12,670 nt of DNA from an uncultured Massilia sp. (GCA_946886065.1 CAMPHU010000138.1:1-12670), one strand, 5' to 3'; counted from the stretch's first letter, positions 6,087 through 12,581 are shown. The notes: a model not told the origin generated them from the sequence alone. Numbers and translations are program-made.

Positions 6087-7235
6087 ATGGCACCCATCGA
6101 GCAATTGCAAAATCAAATCCAGCGCTTCTCGTCCTTCCTGCAGCTGGATCCTGACAACACCTCGCTCCTGTTGCAGATGGGCGAGCTCTATCACCGGGCC
6201 GGGAAGCACGAAGACGCCCTCGCCTATCTGGTGCGTTTGCTCGAACTCGAACCGGGCTCGGTGGCCGCCCAAAGCAGGATCGCCTCGGTCTACCTGTCGC
6301 AGCACCGGTTCGCCGAAGCGTCCGCCATCCTGGAAGCACTGGCCGCGGCCGGCGAGCGCAACGCGGCGCTCGACCACAATCTCGGCCTCGCCCTGTTTTT
6401 CCAGGAACGCTACGAGGAAGCGGCGCTGCGCTTCGCCGCCGCGCGCGATGCGGGCCTGGACAGCGCGACGAATGCCAAGTTCCTGGCCTACTGCCTGCAT
6501 CATGAAGGCGACCTGGAAGGCGCAAGCGCGGCCTGCGAAGCCTGGGTCGCGGGCGATGCCGGCCCGGACGGCCGCGCCTACCTGGCGCTGCTCAGTTTCG
6601 ACGGCGGCGACCGCGGCCGGGCGCGCGAGCTGGCCCTGCAGGTGCTGCAGGAGGCGCCGGACAGCGCCGACGCGAATACCGTGGCCGGCACGCTGGCGCT
6701 GGAAGACCAGGACATCGACGGCGCCAGCGCCCACTTCGACAAGGTGCTGGCGCAGCAACCCGGGAACGGGCGCGCCCTCCTCGGCCATGGCCTGACCCTG
6801 CTGCACCGCGAAGACCATCCGGGCGCCATCGCCGCCCTCAGCAAGGCCAGCGCCGACATGCCGGGCAACTCGGGCACCGCCGTGGCGCTGGGCTGGACCC
6901 TGCTCACCGGCGGCAAGCCCGCCGCCGCCGAAATCCGCTTCCGCATCGCCATCGAGGACGACCGCAGCTTCGCGGAAGCCCATGGCGGCCTGGCTTCGGC
7001 CCTGGTGCACCTGGGACGCCTGGACGAAGCGCGGCAGGCGATCGTGGTCGCCAACAAGCTCGACCGTAACAATTTCGGCGCCGTCTACGCCCAGGCCGCG
7101 CTGCTCAAGCTGGAAGACCGCAGCGACCTGGCGGACCGCCTGATCGCGCGCGCCCTGGAACGCGCGCCGGTCGCCGGCGGTCCGACCTTGCTGCAGGGCC
7201 TGAGCAAGCTGCTGGTGCCGCGCGCCAGGCACTAG
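6087..7235 (+). CDS. Tetratricopeptide-repeat protein of unknown role
   Basis: This 382-residue protein is almost entirely made of degenerate TPR helix pairs, a protein-interaction scaffold. Clear units include SLLLQMGELYHRAGKHEDAL followed by LELEPGS, then ASVYLSQHRFAEASAIL, NLGLALFFQERYEEAALRF, VAGTLALEDQDIDGASAHF with VLAQQPGN, ALGWTLLTGGKPAAAEIRF, and LASALVHLGRLDEARQAI. No signal peptide or membrane helix is visible, so it is probably cytoplasmic. I chose ATG at 6087 (MAPIEQLQNQIQRF) because AGGCGG precedes it and repeat-like sequence begins soon after; the frame is open to 5949, but that part is in the AT-rich intergenic region. It is divergent from the flagellar operon, so a flagellar or motility link is possible only by proximity. 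The specific partner cannot be told. Confidence 0.85.
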   Translation: MAPIEQLQNQIQRFSSFLQLDPDNTSLLLQMGELYHRAGKHEDALAYLVRLLELEPGSVAAQSRIASVYLSQHRFAEASAILEALAAAGERNAALDHNLGLALFFQERYEEAALRFAAARDAGLDSATNAKFLAYCLHHEGDLEGASAACEAWVAGDAGPDGRAYLALLSFDGGDRGRARELALQVLQEAPDSADANTVAGTLALEDQDIDGASAHFDKVLAQQPGNGRALLGHGLTLLHREDHPGAIAALSKASADMPGNSGTAVALGWTLLTGGKPAAAEIRFRIAIEDDRSFAEAHGGLASALVHLGRLDEARQAIVVANKLDRNNFGAVYAQAALLKLEDRSDLADRLIARALERAPVAGGPTLLQGLSKLLVPRARH

Positions 7236-7291
7236 GCCGCCGGCAGCCTGCAGTTCGCATTCGTACCGAACACCATCACAAGGAGCCGTCC

Positions 7292-7963
7292 ATGCATTTG
7301 CCTTCTCTCGCCCGTCCCATGCTGCTGTCCGCTGTCCTGCTCGGCCTGGCCGCCTGCGAGACGGGGCCGGCGCACCGCCTCGGCGATGCGAGCCTGCCGC
7401 TGATGAAGCCGGGCTACGGCCTGGTGGCCACGACCGTGATACAGCGCAACCGCCTGCACAGCAACGACCAGCCGACGGCCATGGCGACCGCCGGAACCAC
7501 CTTCGCCAACTTCCACGCGGTAAAGGGCGCGGAGGGTGAGAATTTCTCGGTGTATCCCGGCGGCCCGACGACGTTCGCAGGCTACGTGGACCCGACCCGG
7601 CCGGGGAAGTCCGACCGCGGCTTCCCGACCTTCCTCAAGCAGGTCAAGCCGGGCAAGTATTTTCTGAACTCCGTCGTGGTGGGCACGCCGGAGAACTCGC
7701 AGGTCGTGGGGCCGAAGGAAGACACGGTGTTCGAGGTGAAGGAAGGCGAGGTGACCTATGCGGGCAGCGTGCAGATGGTGACCTGGTGGACCGAGAGAGG
7801 CAACGGCTATGTGCCGGTGAAGAGGATCGTCGAGGTGGCCGACGAGTTTGCGAGAGACATGCCCGCGATCCAGGTGCATGAACCGCGGCTGGCCACGCTG
7901 CCGGTCAGGAACGGGGTGGCGCGCCAGGGTGGGCCAACCGAGTCCGGCGCGGCGCCGCGTTGA
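7292..7963 (+). CDS. Predicted lipoprotein, function unknown
   Basis: The 223-residue product has a lipoprotein signal: hydrophobic MLLSAVLLG followed by lipobox LAAC, with the lipidated Cys at residue 22. The mature part is small and beta-rich, with PGYGLVATTVIQRNRL, then KQVKPGKYFLNSVVVG and EDTVFEVKEGEVTYAGSVQM. The pattern of PGKYFLN plus FEVKEGEVTYAG resembles small surface or carbohydrate-binding-like beta-sandwich lipoproteins, but I do not recognise a named family. AAGGAG lies about 7 nt before the ATG. It follows the TPR gene by 56 nt on the same strand with no obvious terminator between, so co-transcription is possible. It is convergent with the phosphatase-family gene. Confidence 0.8.
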   Translation: MHLPSLARPMLLSAVLLGLAACETGPAHRLGDASLPLMKPGYGLVATTVIQRNRLHSNDQPTAMATAGTTFANFHAVKGAEGENFSVYPGGPTTFAGYVDPTRPGKSDRGFPTFLKQVKPGKYFLNSVVVGTPENSQVVGPKEDTVFEVKEGEVTYAGSVQMVTWWTERGNGYVPVKRIVEVADEFARDMPAIQVHEPRLATLPVRNGVARQGGPTESGAAPR

Positions 7964-7968
7964 TGGGA

Positions 7969-7984
7969 TGCGGCCTTGGCCGCA
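7969..7984. terminator. Short GC hairpin between convergent genes
   Basis: TGCGGC-CTTG-GCCGCA forms a stem of at least 6 bp, 5 nt after the lipoprotein stop and 6 nt before the end of the opposite gene. It could act on both transcripts. No T-run follows on either strand, so it is at best a non-canonical terminator. Confidence 0.35.
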
Positions 7985-7990
7985 CCCCTG

Positions 7991-9247
7991 CTAGAACGCC
8001 AGCATGACGCTGCGCGGGCAGTGATCGCTGGTCTCGATGCGCTGGCCGGGCGACTGCACGACCGCCGTCTTGCGCGAGCCGAGTCCTGCGGGCTGGCGCG
8101 CCGCGAGCGGGCCGCTGAGCACGATATGGTCCAGGCCCGAGAAGCCGCGGCAGTTCGCCTCGACGCCCGTCAAGGGCACCTGATGCAGGGATCGGGTGCC
8201 GTCGTTCAGCTCCTGCCACAGGTAACGCGTCGCCACCTTGCCGTCGGCATCCTGCTTCGGCACGCCGGCGGGATCGCTGCCGTCCGCGCGCACCTGCTCC
8301 GGGCGGATCGCGGCGGCGGCCTCCTCGTCGATGCGGCGGTTGAAGTCGCCCAGCAGGACAAACTCGGGGCTGCGCTGCGCCACGCTGTCGATCCAGCGCT
8401 CCAGCGGTGCGACCTGGCGGTTCAGGACCTGGCAGGCGCCGGCGCGATCGTCGAGCAGGCGCGCCTGGTAGATCGGGGTCGGCACGATGTTGGCGCAGCT
8501 GGACTTGAGGTGCACATTCAGGAAGCTGATGCGGCGCCCCGGCAGCTGCAGCTCGAGCGCCAGGCCCGGGCGCACCTTGCGCGCATCCGGATCGGCGGGA
8601 TTGTCGCTCACCGCCAGGCCGGTGTCGACGCTGCAGCGGCCAGGCTCCCGGCTCAGGCTGCGGTCCCATGCAAAGGCCACGGTCTGGAAGCCCTCGTGCG
8701 GCGCGTCGCACACGCCGAAGCGCCCGGCGTGGCGCCCGAGCAGCTGCCTGACGACGTCGGCCGAACGTACCTCCTGGAAGGCGATCACGCGCACCTGCTG
8801 CTCCTCGATCAGCCTGGCGATCGTCGCCTGCAGGCCGGCCAGCTTGGCGGCATAGTCGAGACTGGTGGGCGGCGCGGCGGCGCCGCGGCCCTGGTAGGCG
8901 GAGCAAGGCGGCATCATCGCCAGCTGCGCCGGCCCGCCGGCCAGGCGCTCGGTATCGGCGGCGCATTGCCGCGCGGCGCGCACGGCCTCTTCACTGGCAG
9001 ACGCCTGCCCCGGCTGGCGCCGGGGACGCGTATCGCACCAGGAAACGGCCTGGCAGACGGCGGCGTGGCGGTCGAAGTCCTGCTGCGAGCCGGCCCAGGC
9101 CATGTTGAAGGATGCCACCCCGATCTGCGCCGGCGGCTGCGCGGCAGGAGGGGTGGCGCAGCCGGCCAGCGTGGCGAGGAAGGCGGCGGGAAGCGCGAAC
9201 GACAGCGGTCTGAAGGTGAACATCGAGGTGGGCATCGGGGCTTTCAT
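7991..9247 (-). CDS. Endonuclease/exonuclease/phosphatase-superfamily lipoprotein
   Basis: The 418-residue protein belongs to the DNase I-like metal-dependent phosphoesterase fold. Motifs in order are SFNMAW (metal/active-site Asn about 48), IAFQEVRS (Glu about 159), LNVHLKSSC (His about 246), VLLGDFNRRID (Asp 301, Asn 303), GLDHIVLS (Asp 373/His 374) and TSDHCP (Asp 408/His 409). All catalytic positions appear present. The N-terminus has a long lipoprotein signal with FALPAAFLATLAGC, lipidated Cys about 30, so the enzyme should be membrane-anchored outside the cytoplasm. Around ten other cysteines suit disulphides there. Substrate (nucleic acid, phosphoinositide or sphingomyelin-like) cannot be told. 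ATG at 9247 is chosen; the frame is open to a TTG at 9325, and ATGs at 9235 and 9223 are alternatives. No start has a strong ribosome site. Confidence 0.85.
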   Translation of the reverse strand: MKAPMPTSMFTFRPLSFALPAAFLATLAGCATPPAAQPPAQIGVASFNMAWAGSQQDFDRHAAVCQAVSWCDTRPRRQPGQASASEEAVRAARQCAADTERLAGGPAQLAMMPPCSAYQGRGAAAPPTSLDYAAKLAGLQATIARLIEEQQVRVIAFQEVRSADVVRQLLGRHAGRFGVCDAPHEGFQTVAFAWDRSLSREPGRCSVDTGLAVSDNPADPDARKVRPGLALELQLPGRRISFLNVHLKSSCANIVPTPIYQARLLDDRAGACQVLNRQVAPLERWIDSVAQRSPEFVLLGDFNRRIDEEAAAAIRPEQVRADGSDPAGVPKQDADGKVATRYLWQELNDGTRSLHQVPLTGVEANCRGFSGLDHIVLSGPLAARQPAGLGSRKTAVVQSPGQRIETSDHCPRSVMLAF

Positions 9248-9257
9248 CGGTTGGTCG

Positions 9258-9290
9258 CCTGTCGGCCATGCGGTTGGCCGGAATGACAGG
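9258..9290. repeat. Stem-loop just upstream of the phosphatase-family gene
   Basis: CCTGTC (9258-9263) pairs with GACAGG (9285-9290), and inside it GGCCA (9264-9268) pairs with TGGCC (9275-9279), leaving a 6-nt loop and a 5-nt bulge. Its edge is 10 nt from the chosen ATG, in the likely 5' leader on the minus strand, where it could affect ribosome access. Confidence 0.4.
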
Positions 9291-9400
9291 AAGGTTTGGA
9301 TCTCATGAGGCTGAAAGAATGACAAGCATTATGCCGCCATTCACCTGATCCAGACCAGTAGCGCGCGCATCGCCGGCAAGCGTCCGGCCCACCCGAGGGC

Positions 9401-9652
9401 TTACAGGAAAGGCCAGGCGAGTATGCGCTTGGTGTGCAGCAGCACGCGCCCGGCCAGATAGGCCGCCGCAACGCCGAGCACCAGCACGCCGCGCACGTCG
9501 CCCAGGAAGGCCAGCCACACGCCGCCGACCGTGGCGCCGGCCACCAGCACCATCAGCCACAGCTCGATGCTGAGGAAGAAAACGATTGCATCGCGCCAGA
9601 CGCGCAGCATCAGCGCGAGCGCTTCCTTGACTGTCTTGATTCCGTAAAACAT
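9401..9652 (-). CDS. Small predicted inner-membrane protein
   Basis: The 83-residue product has a short amphipathic, basic N-terminus (MFYGIKTVKEALALMLRVWR), then two hydrophobic segments at about 22-50 (containing IVFFLSIELWLMVLVAGATV) and 54-70 (VLVLGVAAAYLAGRVLL), and a short basic tail. It is likely a two-helix membrane protein. I do not recognise a family. ATG at 9652 is the only sensible start; the ribosome site is weak. A perfect hairpin and a tRNA fragment lie upstream on the same strand, and the phosphatase-family lipoprotein is 153 nt downstream. GC-rich codon use like the neighbours and hydrophobic segments with flanking charges argue for a real gene. Confidence 0.6.
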   Translation of the reverse strand: MFYGIKTVKEALALMLRVWRDAIVFFLSIELWLMVLVAGATVGGVWLAFLGDVRGVLVLGVAAAYLAGRVLLHTKRILAWPFL

Positions 9653-9693
9653 GGTGGTATTCTCAAAATGACAAAAGTGAGGCCGGAAATGGG

Positions 9694-9717
9694 CATCGCC
9701 GGCGTGTGCCGGCGATG
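9694..9717. terminator. Perfect 10-bp hairpin next to the tRNA-Cys fragment
   Basis: CATCGCCGGC-GTGT-GCCGGCGATG is a perfect 10-bp stem with a 4-nt loop. On the plus strand it is followed by GTTTTC, like a weak intrinsic terminator. On the minus strand it lies 10 nt beyond the CCA of the tRNA fragment and downstream of the diguanylate cyclase gene, where it could end that transcript but has no U-tract. No plus-strand gene leads into it. Confidence 0.55.
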
Positions 9718-9727
9718 GTTTTCATTC

Positions 9728-9771
9728 TGGAGGCGAGGACGGGAGTCGAACCCGTCGAGGCTGCTTTGCAA
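9728..9771 (-). pseudogene. 3' fragment of a tRNA-Cys(GCA) gene (possible att remnant)
   Basis: Reading the minus strand, a 7-nt anticodon loop TTGCAAA (GCA anticodon, 9767-9769) is followed by 10 nt, then a perfect T-arm ACGGG-TTCGACT-CCCGT (9739-9755), the 3' acceptor strand CCTCGCC (9732-9738), discriminator T (9731) and CCA (9728-9730). T at position 73 and GCA are tRNA-Cys identity features, and spacing from the anticodon to the T-loop equals that of E. coli tRNA-Cys. The 5' half is missing: no GGCGAGG, D-arm or matching anticodon 5' stem occurs upstream; the bases before the loop (GCCGG) do not pair properly with GCAGC after it. A fragment running from anticodon loop to CCA is what integrase-mediated recombination at a tRNA typically leaves, but no integrase gene is in the window. 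Confidence 0.75.
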
Positions 9772-9840
9772 CCGGCATTATACTCAACAATTTCAATGAG
9801 TTAGGCTGAGCCGCAGGATATCGGCGGCCTGGCTCGTGGC

Positions 9841-11448
9841 TTAGCGGACCGTGTTGCGTCCAGCCTCTTTCGCCTGATAGAGGGCGGCATCGGCCTTCTC
9901 GACCAGCATCCGCGCTTCGTCGCCGGGCGCCGGGATGGCAGTGGCGACGCCGGCGCTGATGGTGACGGTGCCGAAGTCGCTGGCGCCATGCTCGAGGCCG
10001 GTCGCGTGGACGCCGCGGCAGATCGCCTCGGCCAGCTGGCGCGCGCCTTCCGCAGTCGTGTTCGGCAGCAGCACCGCGAATTCCTCGCCCCCGAAGCGCG
10101 CCGCCAGGTCGGCGGGACGATTGACCGTGGCGGCCAGCACGCGCGCCACCGTGCGCAGGCAATCGTCGCCGGCCGCATGGCCATAGCGGTCGTTGTAGCG
10201 CTTGAAGAAATCGACGTCCATCATGATCAGGGACAGGCTGGTCCCTTCGCGCGCGGCGCGCGCGATTTCGGCGGCCATGCGCTCGTCCAGGTGGCGCCGG
10301 TTATGCAGGCCGGTCAGGCCATCGGTATGCGCCAGGCGCTCGAGCGCGGCATTCTGGGTTTCCAGGGCCTGCTGGGTGCTGTACAGCGTGGCTTCCAGGC
10401 GCTCGCGCACGCGCACCTGGCCGATCACCCACAGCCAGATCAGGTAGGCGGCGGCCATCACGCTGGCCACGGCCACGCACTCCTGCCAGGTGACGCGCCA
10501 CCATTCGGCCAGGATCTCGTCCTTGCCCAGCGCAGCGTTCACGATCAGCGGGTAGCGCGCCGACCGCTGGAAGCTGTGCAGGCGCTCGATCCCGTCGACG
10601 GTGCTGGTCAGCATGACCGCGCCCTGCTCCTTGCCGCTGTCCCTGACATGCCGGTACCAGGGCGCCGCACGCACGTGGTCGCCGGCGCCGCCGGGCCGCG
10701 CCGGGGTGCGCGCAACCACGGCGCCGTCGGTCGTCGCCAGCGTGACCATGCCCTGGGCCCCCAGGGACATGCGCTTGTAGTAGCGCTGGAAGTGCTGAAC
10801 CGGAATGCTCGCCCGCACGATCCCGGCGAATCGCCCCTCGCGGTCGTCGATGCGGCGCGACACCGTGATGACCCGCTGCCCGCTGGAACGGCTGAGCGAT
10901 GGCTGGCCGATGTGGGCGCCGCGGCCGGGGTGGCTGCGATGATGGTGGAAGTAGGCGCTGTCCGCTTCCGTGGCCGCGGGGCCCGCATCGTTGCCGGTCG
11001 CGATCGCCCAGCGGCCGCTTGCATCGGAAACAAGCAGTCCCTCCAGCGGCGAGTCCTTCTGCTGCACGCGTGACAACAGGAATTGCCGCAGCCTGTCCGC
11101 CGCCGCACCCGTGACGCCGTCCGTTTCGACGCGGTCGGCGACACTGTCGAGCGTCCAGGCGACCATGTCCAGCGTGGAATCGGCATGGTCGGTCGCCGCC
11201 TGTACCAGATGCAGGCCGGCCACCGTTCCCTGGCGCATCTCGGCCTCGTAGGCCTGGTTGCGGCTCCAGCCCACGATGGCGATACAGCAGACGACGTCGG
11301 CGACCAGCATCCAGCACATGGCGCGCGCGACGGAACGGGCGTGGCGCCGGCTGGTTTGCGGCGACATGGCTGCCGGCGAGCTTTCCTGGCCGATGCCGAA
11401 GATCCGGCGCAGGCCACGCCAGGAGGAGGAGGACAAGGAAAGGAGCAT
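9841..11448 (-). CDS. Membrane diguanylate cyclase with periplasmic Cache-like sensor and GGDEF domain
   Basis: This protein should make cyclic di-GMP from two GTP, in response to a periplasmic signal. From ATG at 11448 it has 535 residues: TM1 about 43-61 (CWMLVADVVCCIAIVGW), a roughly 260-residue periplasmic region resembling a double Cache domain (AYFHHHRSHPGRGAHIGQ, then QRVITVSRRIDD and YYKRMSLGAQGMVTLATTDG), TM2 about 324-343, a short linker, and a GGDEF domain starting HTDGLTGLHNRR. The metal site MDVDFFKRYND, active-site GGEEF (453-457) and inhibitory-site RPAD (444-447, five residues before GGEEF) are all intact, so it should be active and product-inhibited. The start is uncertain: ATG at 11367 and a GTG at 11526 are alternatives, none with a strong ribosome site. 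c-di-GMP commonly controls motility, a loose link to the flagellar genes. Confidence 0.92.
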   Translation of the reverse strand: MLLSLSSSSWRGLRRIFGIGQESSPAAMSPQTSRRHARSVARAMCWMLVADVVCCIAIVGWSRNQAYEAEMRQGTVAGLHLVQAATDHADSTLDMVAWTLDSVADRVETDGVTGAAADRLRQFLLSRVQQKDSPLEGLLVSDASGRWAIATGNDAGPAATEADSAYFHHHRSHPGRGAHIGQPSLSRSSGQRVITVSRRIDDREGRFAGIVRASIPVQHFQRYYKRMSLGAQGMVTLATTDGAVVARTPARPGGAGDHVRAAPWYRHVRDSGKEQGAVMLTSTVDGIERLHSFQRSARYPLIVNAALGKDEILAEWWRVTWQECVAVASVMAAAYLIWLWVIGQVRVRERLEATLYSTQQALETQNAALERLAHTDGLTGLHNRRHLDERMAAEIARAAREGTSLSLIMMDVDFFKRYNDRYGHAAGDDCLRTVARVLAATVNRPADLAARFGGEEFAVLLPNTTAEGARQLAEAICRGVHATGLEHGASDFGTVTISAGVATAIPAPGDEARMLVEKADAALYQAKEAGRNTVR

Positions 11449-11588
11449 GGGATGGGGCGCCGGCCGGACGAAGGCCGAGGATGAGAGCTGAACGCGCCCA
11501 TCATACCTATCTCGCCGCCGAAACACGTGGAAAAGGGCCGAATGTGTTGCCCGTCAGCATCATCAACCGGCCGAAGCTTGTCTGTTCC

Positions 11589-12133
11589 TCATGTTTCCCT
11601 GCTGAGAACATGGATGGCAAGCGCTCCTTCCTCGACACCCACCAGGCCGCCGCCGTTTTGCTGGATCGCGTGGCGGGCCCGTGGGACCTGGCGCGCTCCC
11701 GCTTCGCCGCGCAGTTGGGTAACGAGTTCCACCAGCTGCCCGATGCCGGTCGCACCCAGCGGATGGCCCTTCGCCTCCAGCCCGCCCGAGGTGTTGATGG
11801 GGATGCGCCCCCCAGCGCGAACTCGCCGCGTTCCGCCGCCGGACCACCCTCGCCCGGCGCCGCCAGGCCCGAGGCGCAGGCATTCTCGATGTTGAACACC
11901 GGGATGCCCCGGATGCCGATCTTGCCGAACACGGCCTGGCCCGGGATCGACAGCTGCCCTTGCAGCGCGCCGTTGGTGATGCCGGCGTAAAAGGCGGTGT
12001 CGATGTCGCTTACGGCGCAGCCGGCGTCCTGCAGGGCGCCGCGCAGCGCTTCGCGCGCCAGGTCCGCGATGCCGCGTTCGATATGGCGCCCGAATACCGT
12101 CATGGCAATGCCGGCGATGTAGATCTTGCTCAT
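11589..12133 (-). pseudogene. Thiolase (acetyl-CoA acetyltransferase family) pseudogene: internal deletion plus frameshift
   Basis: The first 89 codons read as a normal thiolase N-terminus: [20 protein letters not shown], then [20 protein letters not shown], and NIENACASG with the catalytic Cys at 86. From about 11866 the sequence jumps to a part normally near the C-terminus ([17 protein letters not shown]); roughly 230 residues of the usual ~390 are missing. A one-base loss near a run of six C (11808-11813, plus strand) then moves the frame. In the new frame the C-terminal motifs continue: [20 protein letters not shown] with the catalytic His, then [20 protein letters not shown] and HVLSRET, ending at the TGA at 11589. 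The two lesions together make it non-functional. Either could be an assembly error, the C-run one more easily. AAGG precedes the ATG at 12133. The intact gene probably served thiolytic fatty-acid or related acyl-CoA metabolism. Confidence 0.85.
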
Positions 12134-12193
12134 TGCTTGCCTTGTGAGCGCGGCCGGCGCCAGGTTCCCTAGCCAATCACGTACCGCCCGAAA

Positions 12194-12215
12194 GTTAGTA
12201 GGTCATGCTACCAAC
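12194..12215. promoter_or_regulatory. Operator-like palindrome upstream of the thiolase remnant
   Basis: GTTAGTAG (12194-12201) and CTACCAAC (12208-12215) are 8-bp inverted half-sites with one mismatch, separated by 6 bp. It lies about 60 nt upstream of the thiolase ATG and directly downstream of the minus-strand TATAAT, so it would cover the transcription start. This is the geometry of a repressor operator; which regulator binds is unknown. Confidence 0.5.
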
Positions 12216-12226
12216 GTTAGGATGAA

Positions 12227-12232
12227 ATTATA
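12227..12232 (-). promoter_or_regulatory. Consensus -10 element for the thiolase remnant
   Basis: The minus strand reads TATTTATAAT, a perfect TATAAT. The predicted start of transcription, near 12220, lies next to the palindrome at 12194-12215. No good -35 is visible at 16-18 bp. Confidence 0.35.
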
Positions 12233-12424
12233 AATACGATTGGAACTTTTTTTGCGCGCGCGGCATCGCGGAACCCGGCTGGTTGCGACTCGATCCGGAA
12301 CCGACGAAGTTTCACCCAGCCGAACTACATTTCACATCGCGGCATGTGCTGTGTGCCATGAAGTCCGCCGGCATCCCGTTGCGCAGGATTCCGTTCCGCA
12401 ACTTGAAACGCAGTACGCAAGCTC

Positions 12425-12453
12425 TTGAAATGTCGAATGAATTTATATGTCAT
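12425..12453 (+). promoter_or_regulatory. Candidate promoter for aceA
   Basis: TTGAAA (12425-12430), a 17-bp spacer and TGTCAT (12448-12453) give five and four matches to the sigma-70 consensus hexamers. The TTGAAA is the second of two CTTGAAA repeats. It would give a leader of roughly 120 nt that includes the hairpin at 12508-12546. Confidence 0.3.
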
Positions 12454-12507
12454 CTGTCCTAGTCCGACATGCCATCCGCTCCGCAGCTGCCCGTAACATG
12501 AATGCAG

Positions 12508-12546
12508 GCGAAGCGCCCCGCCGCGATGGGTCAGCGGCGGCTTCGC
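12508..12546 (+). promoter_or_regulatory. Stable stem-loop in the presumed aceA leader
   Basis: GCGAAG (12508-12513) pairs with CTTCGC (12541-12546), and CCGCCGC (12518-12524) pairs with GCGGCGG (12534-12540). This gives 13 G/C-rich pairs with a 4-nt bulge and a 9-nt loop. It ends 25 nt before the AGGAG ribosome site of aceA and has no T-run, so it looks like a leader structure, not a terminator. Confidence 0.5.
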
Positions 12547-12581
12547 AACGCAGCGATTTCAGTCACCAATCAGGAGCCGAG

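Larger units (their letters stand above)
12134..12581. other. 448-bp intergenic region between the thiolase remnant and aceA
   Basis: I see no convincing gene here. The region holds a minus-strand TATAAT and an operator-like palindrome facing the thiolase remnant, a locally AT-rich stretch (about 12216-12255), two CTTGAAA direct repeats (12402-12408 and 12424-12430, 22 bp apart), an inverted repeat GTTGCG/CGCAAC (12378-12383 / 12397-12402), ATGTC/GACAT arms (12447-12451 / 12466-12470), and a strong leader hairpin before aceA. Confidence 0.6.

Noticed and set aside
5979..7232. Long minus-strand open frame (417 codons) opposite the TPR gene
   Set aside because: The translation shows no domain and is rich in Gln, Arg and Gly. 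The plus strand has clear TPR periodicity and a ribosome site.
7976..9286. Plus-strand open frame of 436 codons opposite the phosphatase-family gene
   Set aside because: The minus strand has all catalytic motifs of the superfamily and a lipobox; the plus-strand product is a low-complexity shadow.
9434..9799. Plus-strand open frame ending in GRESNPSRLLCNRHYTQ
   Set aside because: This kind of peptide is a known artefact of translating the antisense of tRNA 3' ends; here it covers the tRNA-Cys fragment.
9728..9800. A complete tRNA gene at this position
   Set aside because: The T-arm and acceptor 3' strand are present, but there is no 5' acceptor strand, no D-arm and no properly paired anticodon stem in the upstream sequence.
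11507..11588. Extension of the thiolase first reading frame to 11507
   Set aside because: After the frameshift this frame reads nonsense; the conserved C-terminal motifs are in the other frame and end at 11589.
12240..12428. Small plus-strand open frame of 62 codons in the intergenic region
   Set aside because: It has no ribosome site, unusual composition and no recognisable feature, and it overlaps the regulatory region of aceA.
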